Positions 10,801 through 22,800 of a stretch of DNA of 64,000 bases are shown here, in pieces; position 1 is the first letter of the stretch, and the number at the start of each line of letters is the position of its first letter. The DNA comes from Opisthocomus hoazin (lineage: Eukaryota > Chordata > Aves > Opisthocomiformes > Opisthocomidae): assembly GCF_030867145.1 (NCBI RefSeq), contig NC_134418.1, positions 7,374,802 to 7,438,801 on the forward strand, written 5' to 3'. The position numbers were made by a program, and so were the translations under genes. A model generated the notes under the pieces. It was not told where the DNA came from, ran no database searches, and was given only the letters and a program-made list of their open reading frames with translations.

Positions 10801-13800
10801 CATTAGTGCAAAGAGAGCATCTCTGTTTACCAGAAAATAGCTCAGAACCTTAAATTGGAGGCTAGAAATTTTAACGAGGATTTCAAGTTAAGAGCATGTA
10901 GGACAGTAAATTCTAGCTTCTGGAGAGTTCTAAAAATATTCTCTTTAGTGTTTTAACTAGGGTTACTTCTAATCAGAAGTTTAATTAAACTCTAATTAAT
11001 CTCTTTAACAGTTTGAATTCCAAAGAGTTCTAAAACTTAGAGAACAGGAAGCTGTAGGAAATCGGCAGTGCCTAGCGAAGTGACAATCAAACCCGACCTT
11101 GCCAGAAGCAGCAGTACGATGCTGTAAGCAAGTCGCTACATTAACTTCTACACCATTTTTGAGACAGACAACTGCAACTTGGTGCCAAGAATGAACAATA
11201 AAATTCGGAAAAAACCCCGTAACATTCCTAGCAGGACTCATCTCCTCCCTTTGTCTGCCCAGGCGTTCCAAGGCAATCAGTCGTTAGCTTTAGATTTTTG
11301 CAATTAAGCCTGGAGTTACAGTGTCAGCAAGCCAAGAGCCCCTGACAGCCACAGACGTACCAAGCGTCCTGGGTTCTCCCAGCCCTGGAAAACAACAGAA
11401 CGACACTGCCCAGGGCACTGCCTGTCCATTCCAAGGGGGCCTGCTCCCTCCCGGTTTGCTCGTGGACAGCTTTGATGTCTTCGGCACACTTGGCAAACGC
11501 CAGCTGAGTCTGTGAAAAGATTGTGCTATTAATGCCCAAACCTCTAGAATTAACATATCCTTCCCAGTGCAATTTCTCCTACAGATCCTACAGGTCTGCT
11601 CTGTCATGATTTGAATTTGTGAATTAACAGTGGTTACTCCTGGCAGAAAAATCTCTCACTTCTGTCACAATTGTCCTCACTAGGCAAGCTCTGAGAGGGC
11701 TTTGCAGGGACAGCTGCATTCAGAGACCTCAGAGTACACATGAGCCTTTAACCGAGCTCCTCAGCTTGAGAAGCGTTACGGCAATGCCACCGTGGGCAAA
11801 AATCCCTGAATTCTGCCACGTGCTTCCCCAGAGATGTGGCTGGCTGGGCTGGATCACTCTTCCAACCCCCAGTAAGCAAAAAATCCTCTTTTGTGTTAAT
11901 TTGAGGTTTCTCTACAGGTTGAAGAGAACCCCAAAGGGCTTAGCAGGCCTGGATAAGCTCATGTAGATCTGGAAATTTGTGATGGCAGCAATTTGTAACG
12001 GCCATTTGTAAATGGTCCTCAGACTGATTGAGGACAATAATACAGCACTTAAATACAGTCTGTACACTGCACACAGGAATGGGGATACATCTCTACTCTT
12101 TTCATTGAGCTTCTGTACTGCTTTTGGCTGGGATAAAGTTAAATTTCTTCATAGTAGCTTCCATGGTGCTATGTTTTGGATTTGTGATGAAAACAGCGCT
12201 GATAACACAAGGATGTTTTAGTTATTGCTGAGCAGTGCTTACACAGCGTCAAGGCCTTCTCTGCTTCTCACACCAGCTCACCGCTGAGCAGGCCAGGGGT
12301 GCACAAGAAGCTGGGAGGGCACTCAGCCAGGAAAGCTGACCAAAGGGACATCCCAGAATCACAGAATCAGAATCACAGAACGGTAGGGGTTGGAAGGGAC
12401 CTCTGTGGGTCATCTAGTCCAACCCTCCAGTCAAAGCAGGGTCACCCACACCAGGCTGCACAGGACCTTGTCCAGGCGGGTCTTGAACATCTCCAGAGAA
12501 GGAGACTCCACAACCTCCCTGGGCAGCCTGTTCCAGGGCTCCGTCACCCTCAGAGGGAAGAAGTTCTTCCTCATGTTCAGCTGGAACTTCCTCTGCTTCA
12601 GTTTGTGCCCGTTGCCCCTTGTCCTGTCACTGGGCACCACTGAAAAGAGCTTGGCCCCATCCTCCTGACACCCACCCTTGAGATATTTATAAGCATTTCT
12701 AAGGTCCCCTCTCAGCCTTCTCTTCTTCAGGCTGAACAAGCCCAGCTCCCTCAGCCTCTCCTCGTAGAAGAGATGTTCCACTCCCCTCATCATCCTTGTA
12801 GCCCTCCGCTGGACTATCTCCAGTAGCTCTTCATCTTTCTTGAACTGGGGAGCCCAGAACTGGACACAGGACTCCAGATCAGGCCTCCCCAGGGCAGTGT
12901 AGAGGGGAAGGAGAACCTCCCTCGTCCTGCTGGCCACACTCTTCTTGATGCACCCCAGGATCCCATTGGCCTTCTTGGCAGCCAGGGCACACTGCTGGCT
13001 CATGGTTAACCTGTCGTCCACCAGGACACCCAGGTCCCTCTCGGCAGAGCTCCTCTCCAGCAGGTCCACCCCAAGCCTGTACTGATGCATGGGGTTGTTC
13101 CTCCCGAGGTGCAGGACCCTGCATTTGCCTTTGTTGAACCTCATCAGGTTCCTCTCTGCCCAACTTTCCAGCCTATCCAGGTCACGCTGAATGGCAGCAC
13201 AGCCTTCTGGTGTATCTACCACACCTCCCAGTTTGGTGTCATCAGCAAACTTGCTGAGGGTACATTCTAACTCTTCATCCAGGTCGTTGATGAAGAAGTT
13301 AAGCAAGACTGGGCCCAGTACTGACCCCTGAGGGACACCACTAGTTACCAGCCTCCAACTAGACTCAGCGCCGCTGATGACAACCCTCTGAGTTCTGCCA
13401 TTCAGCCAGTTCTCTATCCACTTCACCGACCACTCATCCAGCCCACAATTCCTGAGCTTCCCCATGCCATATGACATCATGCTCAGCAATAAAAGCCAGG
13501 GGAAAAGAAGGAAGGGGTGGAGGGACGTTCAGAGTGATGGCGTTTGTCTTCCCAAGTAAGCATTACTTGCGATGGAGCCCTGCTTTCCTGGAGGTGGCTG
13601 CACACCTCCTGCCGATGGGAAGTACTGAGTGAACTCCTGATTTCGCTTTGCGTGCACACGCAGCTTTTGCTTTAGCCACTAAACTGTCTTTTATCTCAGC
13701 CCAGGAGTTTTTGCACTTTTACCATTCCGATTCTCTACACCATCCCACCAGGGGGGAATAAGGGAGCAGCTGTGTGGGGCTTAGCTGCTCACCGGGGTTA

Positions 13801-16800
13801 AACCACAACAGCTTCCTTACCTCTTCAGGGTGCTGCTCCCTGCTCATCAAAGACAAGATCTCTTCCAACAGGTCATATCTCCTATTAAACCCCAGCTGTT
13901 TCATATCTGCTCAGAGAAAGGCAGCAGTTAGTAGGTGTGACCGGTACCCCCTGCTCCCAACCCCTGGTGATACGGTCAGCGTAACTAACACCATTTTGTA
14001 AGGCAAACAGCCATTCTCTGTGACCGACCGGGTCATGTTAAAGTTCCCTTTCCCCCCACTATCAGGCCCTGAAGGTCCTGTGCACCAAGTACATGAACCA
14101 CAACTTTCTTCCTCCCCTCCCTGGCAGCCTCAAGACTCCTGGGCGCCAGGCTGACTGCTCCCCTCCCTAACCACCTTCCAGGTCCCAGGCACCCGGCCAG
14201 CCCGGGGGTGGCAACAGGAAAGGTCCCAGCACACAGAGCACTGCCTGTAAAACCAAGTAGTTACAAGTCCTAAGTGGGAACTTGGACCTGAACTGTTGCC
14301 GGACAGTGAGACCCATGAGCCCCCGTGGCCAGGGACACCTCCACTGTTGTCTGCTTCCTCCAAGGACTGAGTGCTGACTTGTATTCTTTTGTAAGTTTTT
14401 TGAGGCTAGATTATGATTTTTATGTTGATACAGCAAACCAAGTATTAAGATTTGACCTGATCTGCAGAAGGTCCAGGTGATAAGAAAGGATAAGATAAGT
14501 GGTGCTACAAAATTCTGTACTATGCTCCTTATAAAATTGTACTACACTGATTCTGCTTATAGAAATCCTGTGCTACTCTGATTATAAATTCTATGCTATA
14601 CTAATCATAAAATCCTATTAAGAAAACAAAGCTTTAATTGTAACTACAAACTAGTGCTGTCATCATTCTGCGAAGGACCCCTAAAAGAACCTGTCTGTCC
14701 CCTCAGTGTTGGGTGACAGTAGGGTATTTTCTGGGTACTAAAGCCTGTATCTGCATTCTTGTCTCCTCTTCTTAAGGGGCAAAGAACAGGGAAATAATTT
14801 AAATGAGTTAAACCTGGGCTGCTGGTTAAGGTACTACTCTCCGGTAAGATTTCAGTTTTCCAAGACACTGACATTTAACTACGACACAGCCACGGTCTCT
14901 CCAATAGTCTGTGCTATCGGTTCTGCTGTTCTCCAGTGCACCTTCCACAGTGAAGGAATAACGTCCCTCGTGCCGCAGCACCTTATCAGGGCTGCTCTGA
15001 GCACCAGGAAGTTTCCCACCCACCTCCCACTTCACAGTCCTCCTGACTTTTATCAACCAAACTGCCTACGTAGCCATGTGGCTGCCACTAACCTTCCCAG
15101 ACTGAAGGGATCACTTCCAAGTGGTTGGCTGTATCCAGTGCTTGAAGGAGGTCCAATATATTTTTAGGAGTTGGATAGAAGAGCTGATGAAGGAAGAGAA
15201 TCGTTTCAGTAACTGTCACGTTTCTCCATACTAAAGCTTTGAAGCTTGCTTACCCTAACAGACACTTACCGAAGGGCACATTTCTTTGTACCATTTCAAG
15301 ACAACATCAATTTGTTCCATCATACACAACAACGAAAAGAATTTTGACCTAGAAGAGGGGAAAAAATGTTCTAATTCAGTAATGATTAGATCAACCAAAC
15401 CAGCAAATGACGGTTTTCTCATCAGATCAATACTGCAGATCAGGGAAATTTCACAGTATGATTGCAGTACTCCATACAATTAAAAAGAAGTAGCATTTTT
15501 TATGAGATAACTTAATGCTGACACTAGGTAATTGGCAGAATTAGAAGTTAGATGACTGCAGTTTTTAAAATCTCGAAAAAATGAAATCTCCCTGCCTGAC
15601 ACCAGGTTTGAGGTATCTGAATCTGTCTGAAATGCACCCTCTGGTTAAGAACCACTTTAAAAAGTGAACTAAATTAACATTATTGCAAGTCCACAATACA
15701 AGCCTGGGACCTTGATCCAATGCACTGACCAAGAAAATAACTTTCATTAGTTTCCCTTGACTTTTTTACAGGTTAAATAAAACCATATGAATCATCCCAC
15801 ATCACCATTTTGATGACAATTATTTTTCATTAATTTACTGGAGCATCTCTAATTCCAGTGCCTAAAGAGGCTTTCCTTCAAATCAGTATGCTCCAAGCAC
15901 TTCATCACGTTAAGTGACTGCAGCACTTGATGACGTTGGTAAAGATGTTTCAGATGCCATGATTACAGCGTCAAATGGTGGAACTAATGGGACTTCCGTG
16001 CCTAAATGCACCTGCTGCACTCAGCCTCTCTCTACACCACCACGCACAGAGCTAGGTCTGACCTGCACGCTCTTTTGGTGTTATCTCCTAAGGTGCCATC
16101 CTAAGTAGACAACGGGATCATAGAAAATACAACAGGTTGATACAGTTGCTGGACATGTATTAAGCTAAACTGATGCTCCAAGACACTTTATTTCAGTTCG
16201 GGCAAGACCATAGACCAAAATTAAGAACAATGAGAACTTAGGATTTAAGAGGGACCCAGTTCCCAAACGGCACAGACAATAACCAGCTGGTGTTCAAAGA
16301 AGTCTCCTGCTGCGCAGTGCTGGAATCCTAGTTTGTATTCAGACTGACAACAGTACACAAGACGCTGAATGTAAGCTGCACTTCACTCACCAGTAGGCAT
16401 TTAGCCGGTCCATGTCCAAGAATTTCCAGTTGTCCCCCTTCTCCATTGCCTTATTTAACCGATAGGCAAGCTTGATATCCTTAAGATCACAGCACTGCAA
16501 TAAACCAGTTAGATTTTAAAGCTCCCAAATTTAATACTTAATTTTTTAACAGGATGCAATTCAATGCAGTGACTGCCTGGGCATTTTGTTTAGTTGAGAG
16601 AAATGTGCAACTCTCCCAGCGGGCAAGAGCTTTCTAACCTCAGCTGACAGCTTCTGCTGTGGAGACTGTCTGACTGCTGCAGTGTCGCTAGGTAGGGCAC
16701 AGAACACAGGGGCTTACGCAGCCACCTCCAGCGAGGGCTGCACGTATCACAGGCATGCAAGTTACCAGTTTAGGAGGTGTCAAGCAAGAACTGCAGAATT

Positions 16801-19800
16801 ATGGAAGAAAGTTACAGGAGATGATGAACACAGGTGAAAAAGGGAAAGACTGAGAGCTAAACCTTGTATGACAGGTTGGATAATTCACAGGTAATTCTGA
16901 AACAGCTGGAGGGCTCAAAGGAATTTTGACTGCAGCAAAGAGGTACTTACCGCTTGCATAGCGGTGGTAAAAAATTTGGCTGAAAGGAAGAAAATGGAGT
17001 CTGTTAGCTTCAAACTTTGAAGGCGATATACAGCAGCTCGTTAACCCAGGCTCCCAGGGGACAGATGAGATACATTCAATTAGAAAGCTGACAATGCAGC
17101 AGGGATCTTTACTTTACACAGGAGAGTCCTAGAGACTTTGATGTGTTTTGAGTTTTGCTAGCCGGTGTTCTGGAGGCAACTATACTGCTGTGCTTCTGGA
17201 GACAGATTTAAGCAAATGATCTGTTTGACTTTAGGCAGTTTTGCAAAAGCTACATTCACTTGTTTGATGCAAGACAGCATTATTTATCTAACAAGCAGGC
17301 TACGAAAAAAGGCAGCCATGCCACCCACCTTCTAACTCCAGTGGAAGAGAACAGATGCAACAGAAACAGGTGTTCAGGCAGGTTAGCCACCTCTTTAGTA
17401 CACCCCAGAGCTGCCCAAGAACATACAACTGCCCCCTGAAAACACCTCCTTCCAGTTCTGTGAGGCCTTGACTCTGGTTTCTGTAACTGACATTTCAAAG
17501 TGGCAAAGAGACCGATGCTGCCTGAGGCAGGCCAGGAAAGCCACAGCAGGACGAAGGGCATAAACTGTCCTGCTCAGCAGCTCATTTGTGTGGTGCGAAT
17601 TTCGGATAGCTTGTTTTGGTTTTATGAAGGAAACATAAGGGTACTGGATGCTATCAGAGACTGAAACAATAGCTAGCTGTGGATAGCACAATAGTGGGAG
17701 GAATTGTCAGGCAACTCACTTAAAACCACTAGGTACAATACATCCCCCCTTCCCTTGAAAGACATAATAAATTAACTAAATACCTATAAGTCAGAAAAAA
17801 CATTTTTTTGTTATTTAGGTGTTTAGTATACACTTCAGCTACAGCCTACAGAATCCTCAAGGGGGAAGGAAAGGGCTTGCAGGGAACACAGAGTTTTCTG
17901 AAGTTAAGAGTCAGTTCACATACAACACACTAACGAAAAAGCAGCCTCAGCTTTCTTCAATGTGTCAATCTGAATTCTGCAAAAGCAATTACCAAAAGAG
18001 CACAAGGATCCTACACTGAAGAGCACAAAAAATCTACATACACATCTTGCTTAGACAAAGTGGCTTTGATCTAGTCTCATGCAAGCAATTTCTCTCTCTT
18101 TTTCTCTTTTAAAAAACACTGTGTAGAAAAGCTCACTCAACTCCCACGATTCAGGCAAGGCCTGTACCTGCGTGCTGATCGTCACTGCCTTTGCTAACAG
18201 TGGCACTCTATAAGGAGTGTGAAGGAGCAGAGCAGGCACAGTCACTGTCTACACTTCTGGCAGCAGCTTAGAGCCAGAGCAAGAAATGGTGCAACACACA
18301 TAGCAGGGCAGAATCAACCAAAGGAGGTGTACAGCATTCTATTTCCAGGCTTCCAAGAACAAAACAAAATTGCCAGTAGGATAACCTAATATGCTACTCC
18401 AATATACCATCTCCTAATCGATCTTTGTCCTTTAAATGACCAAAACATGTATCGACTCCTCACCGGTTTCCTGAAGCATGCACTGCAATAGCTTCGTCAC
18501 CCTATCATATATAGAACTGCCAGCTGCTGAAGAGTGGCTTCCGACACTCTGTTAAGACCACATTGTACACAGTGCAGCTACAGACCCCTCTGCCACATTC
18601 CTCTGCAGACTGAAGCTGCATCTACTTCCAAACGTGCAGAAAGGCTATGAACACCCTAGGGGAAAGTTGTGTACACAGAGATGGCAGAAGGAGCCAGCGA
18701 GACACGGGACGTTCAGAATCTACCCCTTCTACAGACCCAAGCTTCAGTTGTGCATGAAGTTTTATTTCATGAAATTTCCTGGAAAGGATCAGGAAGAACT
18801 GGAACAGGAACTCAAACCGTATTACAACAAAAACCTGCTGTTCACCAGACACAAATCATTTCATGAAGCTGCTAGCGGACGTTCCTCCTTAAACTAGTCT
18901 TGCAAACAGCCCTGTGTTTTTTACGGTGTGGGACTCAAAACACTCATTCACATTGGATATGTTCTACGCCCACGCAGAAGCCAGCGCACCAACGCGTAGC
19001 ACACCTTCCCAGCACTGGAATTTGTCTTTCTTTGTCTCCAGAAAGCATCAGAAGGGACCAACATAATGCATTTTTCTAAGTAGAGCTACTTGAAATTCCC
19101 TAAGCACCCTTCCACCCAAGCTTAAACAGTGCAGATTGTCAACTATATTGAAGTTCATACCATCATCTGGGTCCTGGGGAGTGAAGCTCCTCTTTTCGAC
19201 ATCATCTAGCACCTCAGAGATGACGCCTGATGAGCCAAGATCAACTGCGGGACAAAGAGACAAGCAACGTCACATCTCAGTTGCACTATGCAGTTCATCA
19301 CTAAAAAGGGTCAGCCTGCAATATACTATGCAAATGGAAACAAGCACCATGACTTCAAACAAGAGTCACAATTCTCCTTTCTCTACCCCTACTTGTGGTG
19401 CTCCACACCAGCTGCACTTTTATTTGCACTAAAATTTGCCCTACTGTTGCCAGATCCCCACAGCACAATGGGGCAGATTAAGAAAGACACAAGTACTTTC
19501 TTAGCAAGGAATCCAACAGGCCTGCGAGTTTGTCTGCTAGAACGTGGCACTGGGAAAAGTAATGCGTTTCATAAACAAAAAACACCCCAGAGAGACTCCA
19601 GAGCAGTTCCTCCGCATTTGTTATAACACACAGACTGCAGTTCTGATTACTGTGACTATTCTCTTTCCATGCCCACAGATTTTTGGCTAAAGGCCTGCAG
19701 CAGTTGGGCTCCTGCCTTCTAACACAGCTATATTTCAAGACAGCTCCAATCCACAGAACTGCTGCAGAAAAACAGAATCCCTGTGCAATTTCTTCCCTGT

Positions 19801-22800
19801 GAGTGGCAGAGTCTAGGAAATCACATGTGTTGTAGTCAGATCCAGCCTCCACAGAGCCTGAGTAGCAGTTGCTCTTTAGATTTATCAAATTGCAGCCACA
19901 AACAGAAAGAAAATGGGCCTTCCTCCCAGTTCTGCCCATTCTCAAAACACAAGGATTCTTCCCTCCCTGTAAGAGGTTATGATCCTCTGCAGCTTTTTCT
20001 TCACCCAAGTAGAATCAGACTGCACAGGAAACGCTAGGATTGCACACATAAGAGGTTGTCTTTTAATCCATAAATCAACTGCCTTCACAGTTGGAAAGCA
20101 TGTAAAGTAGATGTTAAACAGGACACATTCATGAACAAGTTGATATTGCACATACCGCCTCTATAAAGTATAAAGAGAAGATGATCATATGTTGCCAGGC
20201 TAGGCTCTGAAAAGCAAAAACATTAGGTTATTTCAACATTCTTGACTGAGCTTTATGCCTGAGCTCTAATTAACAGTCTCCAGCCCTTCCAGGCAGGCAG
20301 CATGCATAAATTTACTCTATCACCTCTCTCCCTATCCACCCTAATGCTGGACCAGACCTCATGCACAACTGGGAGACACAATATCTGAGGGTGGACCACC
20401 AGCTGAAGCACCATATTGCTATGGGGCGAACGCTCAAGCTTCCCTGCTCTAAATTGAAAGCAAAAATATTTCATAACTCATTTTCCATTCTGCTTAAGAA
20501 CCTGTCTTTGGTGTCTCAGCAAGCATGTTACTGGGGCAAAGCACCCTCTACAAGACAGCAAATCAGCTATGCCAACATTCTGTATTTTTGCAATGTTCAC
20601 TTGACATCAAAAAACATCATCTAGGTCAAAAGCTTTTTTCTGTAGAGATGTAGATATATAGACCTGAACTGGCTTGGGTGGCTTGTGAAGTAAATCTCCT
20701 TAATCTATGGGAAGCTAACAGACTCAGCAGACTGCTGCAAATACATACTCACATTAGTCACTATTTCTACAGCATTACTACGACAAGGACCCAGCTGAGA
20801 AAGAGCCTATGGGCCAGGACACACTCCCCCACTGCATACACACACACCCGTCCTCGAGAAACTAGATGCCACTACAGGTAAGAATGTAACGATAAACTTG
20901 CTCCTAACCTAAAAGACTACAGCATCAAAATGCTTCATTATTTGACCTCAGGGGCTAAGTGCACCCGCTATTTTGTAATTAGTAATAAACACTGAACAAA
21001 GTCTCTGCACATGATGATTCGATTTGAAATCCACAGTCAGTGGCTTGCTGAGTGGCCACAGCTCAGCACTTGGACAGTTTTCTTTCTCAGTTCTCTTGCA
21101 AAAGGAAACAAGTAGTGAAGCCGAGAACACAGTGAGAAATGCTTTTTTCCACAAGGGACTTCTTCCCTGCAACTAGGAATCACGATGTTGCTTGCTGCTG
21201 AACTTAGCCATTCTGGAGGTGGCACTGAAATACAATAACCATTCTGGTTCTCTTACCTATATCAAGTGCTTCCATTTCCTTTATTGCCAATAAAGACATA
21301 CTTCTGCCTACACCACCACATCTTCTCAGAGTCTTCAGTAAAGAGTTAAAAGTTAGCAGATTTGGTTGCACTTCCTGTTGAACCATGTGATTCAGGAAAA
21401 CCTTAAACAAAATCCCAAAATCCTTAGTGCCTCACGTGTTGTGGATCACAGTTCAGCTTTCAGGTAGGTATACATGCATTTCCTCAATCTCATCCTTCTC
21501 ATTCCCTTCAGGCTAACAACTCTACCTCAACTGATCATTTATTAACAGAGTACCATCTAATTTTTAATTAATTTGACCAAAAAACAAGACTACAAAATTA
21601 CATCAGATTAGATCTTGGCGAATCATGTCTAGAACATCAAGGAAATTTTTTAATTTATGTACTAATTTTCCTTACTGATGTTAAGTCATTAAAACTGGAG
21701 CCTCTAATGTTACCCCTCAAAATTCCATTTCCATCACACCACCATGAACCACAATTCAGAGAAGGGTTTTTATCTAAAACTTTTATCTCCCAGCATAATT
21801 TCCCAACTACTTTCTGTCCGGGCAGTTCTTGGATCAGGTATGTTCTCACAACGCACACCATTCTGTAAGGGCAAGGTTGGGGTCTGCACATTTTCCACTC
21901 CTCAATAGTTAGTATGTTTAAACCAGTGTATTTCCTTTAGAGCAGGTATTAGTATCTTTGTGCAAAGCTCTTGCTTTTAGTCTTCTAGTAACTGCAAAAT
22001 TCTACTCACTAAGCAGACCCAGCCCCTACACTCTTAGCCCTTCCCCGTTTCTTCTGTTCTGCCTCCTTACCTTGGCTAATTCCCATCTTTCTACGAACTT
22101 CTCCTTTAGATATGGGACTGCTGTAATCAAGGCGTTGAAGGTGTGCACATCAGCTGGAAAATATAAGATAACACATTTTAACTGACCATTCTACAGAAAA
22201 CAGTTTGCTCTAACATGGCTCAGTTTTTGGCAGTCTCATGCAAACCTGTTTCCAGTGAGCCAGCCACACGCCAGCTGCACTGAAATAAACAGTTTGCATT
22301 CAGCTCCCATGATCTAGCTGAGGTCCGTACCCCTGCGCCAATCATCATTGCCATGAAACATATATTCATGTACCCAACAACTGGTTACTGCTACTTCGAA
22401 GACCACAAGTCAAAACCAGGAGACACTTACCCTTGTGTCTTTCATTCAGCAAGTCTATGTACATGTCGTAAGCTTTAGCAGAAGCCCCATGCTGCAAAAA
22501 ACAAAAACCCAACAAAAACAATCTCTATGACTGTGTGAGATTTCACAAGCTGAAAAAAAATCCTCCTGGCACTGAATGGTAACTTTACCTTCACCATCCC
22601 ACGGATCATTGTGCAATAGGAGTGTGCATTCCTCTCTGGCATGATCTTAAATATCCTTTCAGCATTGTTGTCCTCCCTAGGATCAACAAAGAAGATGAAT
22701 GTTAAAGAATTCAATAAAAGATACCCTTAGGAAAAGGATTCAACATGCAGAACAAAATAACGGGCTGTACTCCCAAGGGCTGCCATTCAAATACGTTACT

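Noticed and set aside
14040-14450. Possible retroviral leader or unclassified repeat in PTCD3 intron 19
   Set aside because: Some phrases feel repeat-like, but I could not identify termini, a target duplication or a family, so no element is called.
15840-15910. Minus-strand GTGATGA with a nearby CTGA, possible snoRNA
   Set aside because: No terminal stem and no second CTGA at a suitable distance.
19478-20008. 176-codon minus-strand open frame in a PTCD3 intron
   Set aside because: The flanking exons join in phase without it, and the product matches nothing I recognise.
21000-21050. Plus-strand ATGATGA and CTGA about 40 nt apart
   Set aside because: Too short for a C/D snoRNA, and on the strand opposite to the host gene.
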